Positions 56,671 through 64,000 of a stretch of 64,000 nucleotides of DNA are shown here, piece by piece (the stretch's first letter is position 1; every line of letters begins with the position of its first letter). The position numbers and the translations under genes are program-made. Origin of the DNA: Bryobacteraceae bacterium (lineage in GTDB: Bacteria; Acidobacteriota; Terriglobia; Bryobacterales; Bryobacteraceae); NCBI GenBank assembly GCA_041394945.1, contig JAWKHH010000003.1, positions 1,364,001 through 1,428,000 of the forward strand. The letters run 5' to 3'. The notes beneath the pieces were generated by a model. That model was not told where the DNA came from, searched no databases, and saw only the letters and a list, made by a program, of their open reading frames with translations.

Positions 56671-57550
56671 TCACTCGCTCCTCAGGTTTTCTCCGATAGA
56701 CCAACACGGGTCCGAACCGCGCTGCCTCAATGCCGGGCATGGCGAACGATGGCAGTTCGCCCGGCGCGGGGACCAGGTAGCCGCCCGGCGCCAGTCTGCC
56801 GCAAACCTCCCGCGCAACTTGATTGCGGATCTCTTCCCGAAGGTAGATCAGCACGTTCTGGCAAAAGATCACATGGAATTCGCGCTTCGGGTACGTCTCC
56901 GGACGCAGAAAGTTGAACAGGCCGAACTCGGCCCGGTTGCGGAGGTACCGGGCTGCTTCGAATGACCCTGGATGGCCTGCCGCCGGGCGGAAATAACGGC
57001 CGCGGTGTTCGGCCGCGAGGCCCTCCATTGAGCGCCGCTCATACCGCCCCACCCGCGCCGCCTCCACGCAGGCCGCCGTGAAGTCCGTCCCGGTCACCGT
57101 GAACTCGAAGGCGGCCGCCAGCAGAACCTCGAGCGCCGTGATCGCCATCGAGTAGGCTTCTTCGCCAGTCGACGAACCGGCGCTCCACAACTCGATCCGC
57201 CGCGGGCGGCCGAGACCGCGCTGCGCGGCAGTCAACGCCGGCAGCATACCGGTCCGCAGGGCATCGTACGACGGCTGGTGGCGAAAAAAGCCGGTCTCGT
57301 GATTGAGCACCCGGTCCACCAGCGCCCGCCGCTCGGTCGGATCGCCGCGGACGACTCGACCGAAGTACTCCGCCTGGCTCGCGCTCCCGGTCGCCCGCAT
57401 GCGATCCCGCAGGCAGCTCTCGAGAACGTGCGTCCGCGACTCGGGAAAGCAGGCTCCGCACTGCTCCTCGATCCATTCGCGCCATACGGCCAACGCCTCC
57501 AGTCCAAGTGCTGGAGGAGCTGCGGGCGGGTTGGCGAGGGTCGTTGTCAT
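56651..57550 (-). CDS. CheR-type MCP methyltransferase (PilK-like)
   Basis: 299 residues. SAM-dependent methyltransferase for MCP glutamates: N-terminal ALAVWREWIEEQCGACF helical domain, NHETGFFRHQPSY linker, SAM-binding WSAGSSTGEEAYSMA (motif I), FTGTDFTAAC-type motif, and the NVLIYLREE (motif IV region) at the end. Length is typical. Overlaps cheA by 20 bases; upstream by 54 bases is the MCP gene. Position matches PilK. Confidence 0.95.
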   Translation of the reverse strand: MTTTLANPPAAPPALGLEALAVWREWIEEQCGACFPESRTHVLESCLRDRMRATGSASQAEYFGRVVRGDPTERRALVDRVLNHETGFFRHQPSYDALRTGMLPALTAAQRGLGRPRRIELWSAGSSTGEEAYSMAITALEVLLAAAFEFTVTGTDFTAACVEAARVGRYERRSMEGLAAEHRGRYFRPAAGHPGSFEAARYLRNRAEFGLFNFLRPETYPKREFHVIFCQNVLIYLREEIRNQVAREVCGRLAPGGYLVPAPGELPSFAMPGIEAARFGPVLVYRRKPEERVNAKRVD

Positions 57551-57604
57551 CGGGTTGGAATGCGAGCGCCGGCGAGGTTCTGGCCCCCGCCGGCGCCATC
57601 AGCT

Positions 57605-59779
57605 TCAGGCCGCCACTCTGGGCAGCTTGAACCGGTCCATCGAACTGCGGAGTTCGTCGGCGAGGCTGGACAGCCGCCGAATCGACACCGCCGCCTGTTT
57701 GGCGCCAGCCGCGGTCTGCTGCGTCACGTCGGAGATCTGACCCATCGACCGCACCACGGACTCCGAACCGCGCGATTGCTGCTTAGAGGCCATCGAGATC
57801 GATTGAATCAACTCGGCCAACTGCCCCGAAATCTTTTCGATCTCGAGCAGGTTCTGGCCCGCTTCGTTGGCCAGGTTTGACCCGCCGACCACTTCGCGCG
57901 TCGTCTCCTCCATGGCCATGATCGCGTCGTTGGTGTCGGTCTGAATCGACTTGATCAGCGACGAGATCTTCTTCGTTGCTTCCGTCGACCGCTCGGCCAG
58001 CCGCTCGACTTCCTCGGCCACCACCGCGAAGCCCTTGCCGGCTTCGCCCGCCATGGCCGCCTGAATCGACGCGTTCAGCGCGAGAATCGAGGTCCGGTCC
58101 GCGATGTCGCCGATCAACTGCACGATCTCGCCGATCTCCTGCGAGCTCTCGCCCAGCCGCTTGATCCGCTTCGAGGTCTGTTGCACCTGCTGCCGGATCG
58201 CGCCCATGCCTTCGATCGTCTTCTGCACCGAGCCGGCGCCCTTCTTCGAGGTCTCGAGCGCCTGATCGGCCACCGATGCCGCGTTCGCCGCGTTCGCCGA
58301 CACCTGCTGGATCGACACCGCCATTTCGTCGACCGCCGCCGACGCCTCAATGATCTGGTGCGCCTGCGATTCCGAACCGGTGGCCAGATGCTCGGTGGTC
58401 ACCTGCACCTCGCCCGCCGAAGAGGTTACCGACGTGGTTGTGTCGTGGACGCGCGCGATCACCGCCCGCAGCTCCCCGATCATCTGGTTGAACGACTGAG
58501 CGATCGATTCGGTCACCTGGTTGTCGACTTCCGCGCGCACCGTCAGGTCGCCGGCCGCCGCCACGGAGAGTTCCGCCGTCAGCTTCTGGATACTGTCTTC
58601 CAGTTGCTGCCGCTCCTCCTGGGACTGGATCAGGGACAGCGTGTTGTCGAGCATCACGTTGAGCGACTGCGTGAGCATGCCCAACTCGTCGCTGGAGATC
58701 ACCGGGGCGCGGGCGCCGAAGTCGCCGATGCCGATCGAGCTGAACAGGCCCATGATCGCGTCCACCTGCGCGGTGATGCCGAGCGTGATGCGATAGGCCA
58801 GGAAGCCGACCGCGCCGAGCGCGAGCAGGCCGACCAGGGCCTGCACGATCTGCTGCTGCCGGAAGCCGGCCACGCGGACGTCAAGCAGTCCGGCAAGCGC
58901 CGTCGACGAGGTGTCGTGCAGTTTGTGGAAGGCGTCTAGGGCCGCCGTTCCAGCTTCGTAGGCATCGTTCACGGACCGGATGCCGTTGGCGTCGCGCGTC
59001 ACGCGGCCGAGGAAGTTCTCCGCCGCTCCGATCGCCGCCGTCACCGCCGGCCCCATCGCCCGGTCGAGCGACTTGTTGGCCGCCGACGCGGTCGCGAAGC
59101 TGCGCTGCAGGTTGACGAAATTACGCTGGATTTCCGTCGCCACGGCCACCGCCTGCGCCTGCTCTTCCGGTGTCCGCCCCTTCACCGCCGACTGCATCAC
59201 CAGCGAGCGCAGCGCGGAGATTCGTTCGATCACGAGAGGCAGTTGGACGACAACCGGGTCCATTAGGTAGTACGCATCCAACTCGGGATCGAGAATCAGG
59301 CTCGACTTGTCGCCCACCTGGCGGACCAGGTCGATCAGCTTGTTCGAAAGATCGGCGTGCGCGGCCAGGCTTTCCCGCGCCGTGGTATTCGTTCCACGCT
59401 GCCGGATCGTCGCCCAGGCCTTCTTGATGTCGCTCAGCTTCTCGCTGGTGCCGAACGTCCCCGCGTACTTCTCCTCGAGCGGCTCGAGCGCGGCGAAGTC
59501 GGAGTCCACCACCGGGTACAAAGCCTGAATGCGCGAGGCCTGCCCGGCGTCGCCGGCGAGCACCGCCGCGCTCAAGTCGCGATGCGCCTGCACGTGCTCG
59601 GACAGGTTCATCACCGCGCTGAGATACTCGAGACCGTTGATTTCGTCCTGCGTGGAGCCCACCAGGACGTTGGTCGTTCGGACGAACAGACCGACAAGTA
59701 CGAGAATGGGCACCGCCATCACGCCTACCACGAGGGCAAGCTTGCGCTGGATGCTCATGTTTTTCAGTTTTTCGAACAT
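57605..59779 (-). CDS. methyl-accepting chemotaxis protein (PilJ-like)
   Basis: 724 residues from ATG 59779; the longer frame to 59839 adds only a charged tail and the MFEKLKNMSIQRKLALVVGVMAVPI start gives a clean TM1 (about 12-32). A large helical sensor module (about 33-325), TM2 (about 326-348), HAMP and a second HAMP-like segment (SVAAAGDLTVRAEV), then the signalling hairpin with the conserved tip SIQAAMAGEAGKGFAVVAEEVERLAERS. Its length of sensor and place after the PilI-like CheW match PilJ. It probably senses surface or pilus state. Confidence 0.93.
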   Translation of the reverse strand: MFEKLKNMSIQRKLALVVGVMAVPILVLVGLFVRTTNVLVGSTQDEINGLEYLSAVMNLSEHVQAHRDLSAAVLAGDAGQASRIQALYPVVDSDFAALEPLEEKYAGTFGTSEKLSDIKKAWATIRQRGTNTTARESLAAHADLSNKLIDLVRQVGDKSSLILDPELDAYYLMDPVVVQLPLVIERISALRSLVMQSAVKGRTPEEQAQAVAVATEIQRNFVNLQRSFATASAANKSLDRAMGPAVTAAIGAAENFLGRVTRDANGIRSVNDAYEAGTAALDAFHKLHDTSSTALAGLLDVRVAGFRQQQIVQALVGLLALGAVGFLAYRITLGITAQVDAIMGLFSSIGIGDFGARAPVISSDELGMLTQSLNVMLDNTLSLIQSQEERQQLEDSIQKLTAELSVAAAGDLTVRAEVDNQVTESIAQSFNQMIGELRAVIARVHDTTTSVTSSAGEVQVTTEHLATGSESQAHQIIEASAAVDEMAVSIQQVSANAANAASVADQALETSKKGAGSVQKTIEGMGAIRQQVQQTSKRIKRLGESSQEIGEIVQLIGDIADRTSILALNASIQAAMAGEAGKGFAVVAEEVERLAERSTEATKKISSLIKSIQTDTNDAIMAMEETTREVVGGSNLANEAGQNLLEIEKISGQLAELIQSISMASKQQSRGSESVVRSMGQISDVTQQTAAGAKQAAVSIRRLSSLADELRSSMDRFKLPRVAA

Positions 59780-59860
59780 GATCTTACCTACCTCTCCTCC
59801 TTCTGGTTGAGGTCCGGGACCCGGTCGGGAGGGTTCCACGAACCCGAATTCGATCTGAGA

Positions 59861-62563
59861 CTAACCGGCTAGACCGCGTATTTCCGGAGTCTGGAATAAC
59901 TTTTCGACGTCGAGAATGTTCAGAAGCTGATCCTGGTGCTCGCTCACTCCCGCCAGAAGCGGAGCAACCCGGTCCGATACCTGCCCGGCCGGCTGCTCGA
60001 GCGTGTCGCGCGAGAACGGAGCCGTCCCGCGGACCTCGTCAACGATCAACGCGGCCACCTGGTCTCCGCCCGCGGCCCTCACCACGAGAATCCGCGCTTT
60101 CGGCGAGTACTCCGCGGCCTCCTCGAGACCCACCAGGCTGCGCAGGTCCAGCACCGAGATCACCTCGCCGCGCAGGTTGGCGACTCCGCGCACCCATACC
60201 GGCGCCTGCGGCACCGCGGTCACTCGCGGAACCGTGTTCAACTCCAGTACGTTCCCGATCGGAAACGCATAGCGTGTTTCGGCAAGCGCGAATATGATGC
60301 AGCTCTCCGTCCGCACCCTCCGGTCTTGCGGCGACTGGACTTGCGGTTTCGCGACTTCGAGCGGAGTCGCTTCCACCTCCGCGTCGATTTCGCGGATCAG
60401 GTCCGTAATCGCCGACTCCGTCATCGGTTCCAGCGGCGCCTCGGGCGGGTGGATCTGCCGCTTGGCGGGCGTTTCCACCGCGTGCCCGGCCGGCGGATGC
60501 GGCGGGATCGCGGGAACGGCGGGCTCGTTGCGATCTTCTTCGACGGGCGCCACCGGCGCTACCACGGCCGGCGGCGGGGCCGGCGCAATCCGCGGTGGCT
60601 GCGTGCCCGCCGTTTGGCCCTCCGGCGGGCGTGTGCCCGTCAACGGCGCGATCCGCGCCGATAGCGGCCGCTCCGCGAAGGCGCTCCGCGCCGCGGAGGC
60701 CGCCAACGCGGCGGCGTCGTGTCCCTGCGGCGCCCCGATTGCCGGCGGCGCGGCCGGCGTGGGCGGCGGAATCTGCGCGGCGGGAACCTGGGCCTGGGGG
60801 GCGGGAACCTGAGAATGCTGGAACCTGCCCGCCGGCTTGGCCTCCGCGGCGTCCCGGGCTGCCTGCAACGGTACGGAGCGCGTCAGCGGCACGCGCGGCG
60901 GAATCGCGCTTCGCACGCCGGGTTGGGCGGGCGGAATCGTGCCCGCAGGCGTCGCCCTCGGCAGCGTTCGCGCTACCGGGGAAGCCGGCGCTGGATGCTT
61001 CAAAGTCGATGGCGTCCACACACTCGACTCGCCCGGCCTCCGCGGGAGGAATGTCTGTGCCGGCGCCGTCGGCTCGGGCGGCGTCGTGATCCCATGGGCG
61101 GCGAGTTCTGTCGCCGCCAAAGCCGGCGCCAATGCCGGCGCGGCGGGCGGTTCGGCCTCCTCGGCGGCCTTCGGCTCGGCTACTTCCGGCGCGGTCGCGA
61201 CCACTTCCGTCCTCGCAGCCGTTTCCTCCGCCACCGGTGTCTGCTCCGGCTCGGCCAACGCCTCCACGGGCGCCGCTTCCACCTGACTCTCATCGGCAGG
61301 CGGCGGCGTCTCGGTTTCGATAGCCACCTCGCGGATCGCCGCATCCGGAATCGGCGGAGCCGTGTCCACCATCGGATCCCCAGCCGCCTCGGCGCGAGGT
61401 GCTTCGGCCGGCACTGTGACAGACGTTCCGGCTGCTTCGGCGATCTCCCCGGCCGCATCCTCCGCCGCTTCGGGAGCCGGTTCCGCCACCGGTTCCTGAA
61501 CCGCCTCCGCGGATGGCGCAGCCGCCAAGGCAACCTCTTCCGAAGCCGCAACTCCCTCCACCACGGGTTCCTCTTCGAAGGCCGGCTCGTCCCGCGCAAT
61601 CGGCTGGGAGCCGGTGACATCCGTCTCCGGTTGTTCCGAACCCGGCGCGACTTCGGCTGGCGTGGATTCCGCCGCTTCCACCTGTGCTGGCATCGCCTCC
61701 GTCGGCATCGCGCCCGCCGGCTCTGTGGCGGCCGGCGTCACGAGGGCTTCAGTTTCCGCCGGAGACGGCCACTGCGGCTGAGTGTTCGGCGCCTCGGACG
61801 CTTCGGGAGCCGGCTCACTCGACGCCGCGCCTTGGGCCGGCCGGGGCCAGGTCCAAGCAGGGGACCGCCTCGGCTGTTCCGTCTCCGCCTCCGGTGTCCC
61901 CGCACCGCTCTCTGGCCGCGCCGTACGGCGCGGAGGCCACTTCCACGGCGATGGGGCGCTCGGTTGGGCCTTCGTTTCCGTTTCCGGCGCCGGCGGTGTC
62001 GCGGCGGCATCCTCGCGCGGAGCCGGACGTGGCCAGACCCACGGCGACGAGGGCGATGGCTCCTCCGTCGCGGGCCGCGTCACTGGCTGCGTCGCGGCCT
62101 GCGCCGCCGCTGGGGCTGCGGCGGATTCGTCTGCGTCGATTCGCGGCCAGGTCCACTCAGCCGGCGCGGTTTCGGCCTCCGGCTCCGCGGCCGGCGGCGG
62201 CTCCGGTGCGGACTCCACGGCTGCCTCGAAGACGAACTCGTCCGGCTCTGGAATGTCTGTCCCGGCGCGGCCCGCCGCGGCTTCGGCCACTGCTGGTTCG
62301 TCCTCGAAGAGGAACAGGTCCGGTTCCGGAATCTCGTCCAGGACGCCTTCCTCGGCGTTCGGTTCGGCGCCGGCGAGCACCTCGGCAAGCGGCAGGATTC
62401 CCGGCTCCGGCGGCGGCTGCTGGTTCCCCGCCGGGGCCGAAAGCACGGGCTGGGGCAGGTCGACGTCCCACGCGAGCAGCGCCGAAAAGGCGTCTTCCAT
62501 GCTCTCGGTTTCGGTCGCCTCGGGCTGGTCGAAAATCGGATCGGCCGGATGTTCGTCGTGCAT
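59861..62563 (-). CDS. PilI-like CheW with a giant disordered repeat-bearing N-terminal region
   Basis: 900 residues; only the last ~150 (about 752-900) are a CheW domain (IIFALAETRYAFPIGNVLEL, VRGVANLRGEVISVLDLRSLVG, IVDEVRGTAPFSRDTLEQP). Residues about 1-750 are Ala/Pro/Glu-rich and probably disordered, but contain ordered repeats: EIPEPDLFLFE and DIPEPDEFVFE (77-115) and four W-x-W-P(R/P) motifs at 137, 175, 207 and 237. Typical PilI or CheW is about 150-180 residues. The operon position (after PilG, PilH) matches PilI. The linker may bind or tether the receptor array; inference only. Confidence 0.85.
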   Translation of the reverse strand: MHDEHPADPIFDQPEATETESMEDAFSALLAWDVDLPQPVLSAPAGNQQPPPEPGILPLAEVLAGAEPNAEEGVLDEIPEPDLFLFEDEPAVAEAAAGRAGTDIPEPDEFVFEAAVESAPEPPPAAEPEAETAPAEWTWPRIDADESAAAPAAAQAATQPVTRPATEEPSPSSPWVWPRPAPREDAAATPPAPETETKAQPSAPSPWKWPPRRTARPESGAGTPEAETEQPRRSPAWTWPRPAQGAASSEPAPEASEAPNTQPQWPSPAETEALVTPAATEPAGAMPTEAMPAQVEAAESTPAEVAPGSEQPETDVTGSQPIARDEPAFEEEPVVEGVAASEEVALAAAPSAEAVQEPVAEPAPEAAEDAAGEIAEAAGTSVTVPAEAPRAEAAGDPMVDTAPPIPDAAIREVAIETETPPPADESQVEAAPVEALAEPEQTPVAEETAARTEVVATAPEVAEPKAAEEAEPPAAPALAPALAATELAAHGITTPPEPTAPAQTFLPRRPGESSVWTPSTLKHPAPASPVARTLPRATPAGTIPPAQPGVRSAIPPRVPLTRSVPLQAARDAAEAKPAGRFQHSQVPAPQAQVPAAQIPPPTPAAPPAIGAPQGHDAAALAASAARSAFAERPLSARIAPLTGTRPPEGQTAGTQPPRIAPAPPPAVVAPVAPVEEDRNEPAVPAIPPHPPAGHAVETPAKRQIHPPEAPLEPMTESAITDLIREIDAEVEATPLEVAKPQVQSPQDRRVRTESCIIFALAETRYAFPIGNVLELNTVPRVTAVPQAPVWVRGVANLRGEVISVLDLRSLVGLEEAAEYSPKARILVVRAAGGDQVAALIVDEVRGTAPFSRDTLEQPAGQVSDRVAPLLAGVSEHQDQLLNILDVEKLFQTPEIRGLAG
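61844..62155 (-). repeat. four W-x-W-P repeats encoded in the PilI-like CheW
   Basis: Residues 137-140 (WTWP), 175-178 (WVWP), 207-210 (WKWP) and 237-240 (WTWP), spaced 38, 32 and 30 residues, with a fifth, weaker QWP near 264-266. Three of them are followed by R or RP. Tryptophans are otherwise very rare in this region, so this pattern is not compositional noise. Confidence 0.75.
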
Positions 62564-62576
62564 CGATTCTCCTTCG

Positions 62577-63026
62577 CTAGTCGCGATGCGAGCCGGCGGC
62601 CACTCGCGCCAGGCCCAAATGTCGTTCCACCTTCTCCGCCAACTGCTCCGCCGTGAACGGTTTCACCAGATAGTCGTCAGCGCCCTGTTGAAGACCCCAG
62701 TAGCGGTCGCTGTCGAGGCTCTTGCTGCTCACGAGGATGATGCGGATCCGGGCCGTGTCCGGCGAGGTTCGTAGCTGGCGGCACACCTGAAACCCGTTCT
62801 TCTTCGGGAGAATGATGTCGAGCAGCACAAGATCCGGCAGCGTCCGCCCGATCGTTTCGATCGCTTCCTCGCCGTCGGCCGCCGTGAGCAGCCGCAGGTC
62901 CCGTCCTTCGAGCGCCTGCAGCATCACGCGCAGTTCGGTGGGGCTGTCGTCGACCAGAAGCACGGTTCGGCCCCGGTGCGCATCCTGGCGGGAAGAGATC
63001 CCGGTTGTCCTCGCGTCCTGGATCAT
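62577..63026 (-). CDS. CheY-like response regulator (PilH-like)
   Basis: 149 residues with a short N-terminal extension (about 18 residues) before the receiver TVLLVDDSPTELRVMLQAL. Acceptor Asp in VLLDIILPKKNGF, Thr/Ser in LVSSKS and Lys in DYLVKPFT are intact. Starts at ATG 63026, overlapping the upstream stop by 4 bases. It is a stand-alone receiver; in Pseudomonas PilH acts as a phosphate sink or secondary output in pilus chemosensing. The sequence context supports that analogy but cannot prove direction of control. Confidence 0.9.
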   Translation of the reverse strand: MIQDARTTGISSRQDAHRGRTVLLVDDSPTELRVMLQALEGRDLRLLTAADGEEAIETIGRTLPDLVLLDIILPKKNGFQVCRQLRTSPDTARIRIILVSSKSLDSDRYWGLQQGADDYLVKPFTAEQLAEKVERHLGLARVAAGSHRD

Positions 63027-64000
63027 AGGCGGACCAGTTTCCCCACTTTCGCCAACGCCGGCTCGGGATCGAACGGTTTCGTCAGATAGTCGGTGGCCCC
63101 CGCCATCCTGCCCTTCACCTTGTCGAGGAACCCGTCGTGCCCGGAGAGCATGAGTATTGGGATATCCTTCGTCGACGGAATCGACCGCATCATTCTGCAG
63201 AGCTGGAACCCGTCCACCATCGGCATGCTGACGTCGAGCAGCGCCAGCCGCGGCGTCTCCTGCTTGATCGCGTTGAGCGCATCGGTGGCCGAGGCGCAGC
63301 GCAACACCCGGTAGCCCACCCCTTCGAGCGCCGTCGCCACCATCGTCCGGATCGTCAGGCTGTCGTCCACCACCAGGATCAGCGGCCGCGCCCGCAGCGC
63401 GTTCAGGTACGTGCGCAGACTCTCAAGCCCGGGCCGCAGCCGGCACGCTCGGGCCAGATAGATCGTCGCTTCGCTCGTGTTCGCCAGGTTGAGATTCGCC
63501 AGCGCCAGCACGTACTGCGCCTCGAACGAACGTTCCGCCCCGGGAGCGTCCTGGAGGGAATCGATCGTCCGCATCAACGCTGCGTCGTCACGCCCGTCGG
63601 ACCGGTACATCATATCCTGCCGGAGCGAGAGAAACGCCCGGCAGGCCATGCAGAAATCCTGCCGCTCCCGCCGTTCCCGGCAGAACGGACAAGTCTTCGG
63701 ATTCAGCAGGCCCGCGTACTGAGCGGCCTCCTGCTCCGGGGTCCGGCGCGGCGCCGGTGGCGGCGGTGTCGCGATCGGCCGGAACGCGTCTTCCTCCCCC
63801 TTCCGAATCGGCGGCGCCACGGGCGCCTTGGAAGCAGGTGAGCCGCTAGGCGCGGCCCCTACCGATGGGAGCGACTCCAAACCAGCAGAAACTCGCCGTG
63901 TGTCCACAGCCGGAGCGAGTCCGTCTTGCGCGAGTCCCATAGAAGGGGCCGGTTCAGCCGGCGCCGGCGCCGCCGCCGGTGGATTCGGAGCGAGGCCCCA
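63023..64000 (-). CDS. PilG-like response regulator with zinc-ribbon and helical region, 5' partial
   Basis: 325 visible residues; the frame is open to the right window edge, so it begins outside (an ATG at 63940 is a possible internal start). Visible order: Pro/Ala-rich linker, a Cys4 ribbon CPFC-x9-CMAC (63641-63691), a TPR-like helical region (SFEAQYVLALANLNLANTSEA and following), then a receiver (LILVVDDSLTIRTMVATAL, acceptor Asp in LLDVSMPMVDGF, DYLTKPFD). The linker near 63875-63940 is a coding copy of a dispersed repeat. Position at the operon head matches PilG. A Cys4 module on such a regulator is unusual and could bind zinc or a partner. Confidence 0.85.
   Translation of the reverse strand, partial: WGLAPNPPAAAPAPAEPAPSMGLAQDGLAPAVDTRRVSAGLESLPSVGAAPSGSPASKAPVAPPIRKGEEDAFRPIATPPPPAPRRTPEQEAAQYAGLLNPKTCPFCRERRERQDFCMACRAFLSLRQDMMYRSDGRDDAALMRTIDSLQDAPGAERSFEAQYVLALANLNLANTSEATIYLARACRLRPGLESLRTYLNALRARPLILVVDDSLTIRTMVATALEGVGYRVLRCASATDALNAIKQETPRLALLDVSMPMVDGFQLCRMMRSIPSTKDIPILMLSGHDGFLDKVKGRMAGATDYLTKPFDPEPALAKVGKLVRL
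63875..63935 (+). repeat. dispersed repeat, copy B, lying inside coding sequence
   Basis: About 61 bases similar to copy A at 49498-49553. It is part of the coding frame of the PilG-like response regulator (minus strand), encoding part of the Pro/Ala-rich linker (QDGLAPAVDTRRVSAGLES). Confidence 0.6.

Noticed and set aside
61844..62563. Large plus-strand frame (60719-62656) across the CheW linker
   Set aside because: It is an Arg-rich low-complexity mirror frame; the minus-strand product has a CheW domain and fits the operon.

Overview
The window is GC-rich, densely packed bacterial DNA. Its protein content points to an acidobacterium of the Bryobacterales/Solibacter type. The indicators are a C-terminal domain of the 'Solibacter uncharacterised' (TIGR03437-like) type, lineage-type exported repeat proteins, many Tat-signalled 'cytoplasmic' enzymes (oxidoreductase, PLP enzyme, enolase-superfamily enzyme), an ADOP-type ABC permease, and a PrsT-like TPR lipoprotein next to a CAAX-protease-related membrane protein. 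This is inferred from protein character; no rRNA or other phylogenetic marker is present.

Layout. 1-2877: 3' part of an RND efflux pump. 3025-4086: SIS-domain sugar isomerase. 4154-11526, all minus strand: feoA-feoB, a TonB-dependent receptor, a YfiR-like periplasmic protein and a hybrid sensor kinase, which read as iron/ligand uptake plus envelope signalling. 11607-15637: exported sugar-catabolism genes (Gfo/Idh oxidoreductase, esterase-SMP30 fusion, TIM-barrel isomerase). 15706-20112: giant exported protein with nine PASTA repeats. 20173-23908: GT87-like membrane protein, VOC protein, FG-GAP repeat protein. 23945-26931: a minus-strand group of lineage-specific exported proteins, two of them tandem duplicates and one sharing a module with the PASTA protein. 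27112-30370: hydrolase, Tat-exported SelA-like PLP enzyme, AAC(6')-like acetyltransferase, 48-residue membrane peptide. 30438-36935: propeller/TIGR03437 surface protein, PrsT-like lipoprotein, CAAX-protease-related protein. 36955-40162: degenerate imidazolonepropionase homologue, glutamate formimidoyltransferase, MFS carrier. 40197-46250: enolase-superfamily enzyme, RraA-like protein, SDR, ArsR regulator, aminotransferase, recN. 46262-46945: decayed nuclease/transposase gene. 47030-51322: ABC permease, GDSL hydrolase, small exported protein.

51358-64000, all minus strand: a complete chemosensory operon. Its order is response regulator, response regulator, CheW, MCP, CheR, CheA-hybrid, CheB, CheW, the same as pilG-H-I-J-K-chpA-B-C of the Pseudomonas type IV pilus (Pil-Chp) system. 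Three parts are unusual: the PilG-like regulator carries a Cys4 zinc-ribbon and a long linker; the PilI-like CheW has about 750 residues of disordered Ala/Pro/Glu sequence with regularly spaced W-x-W-P motifs; and the ChpA-like kinase is compact with three Hpt domains.

The most distinctive observations are this modified Pil-Chp cluster, a HutI homologue that has lost its metal ligands but sits next to ftcD, the shared cysteine-paired exported module, a ribosome-binding-site-masking hairpin before the 1120-residue surface protein, and a dispersed repeat that has become coding sequence in the zinc-ribbon response regulator.
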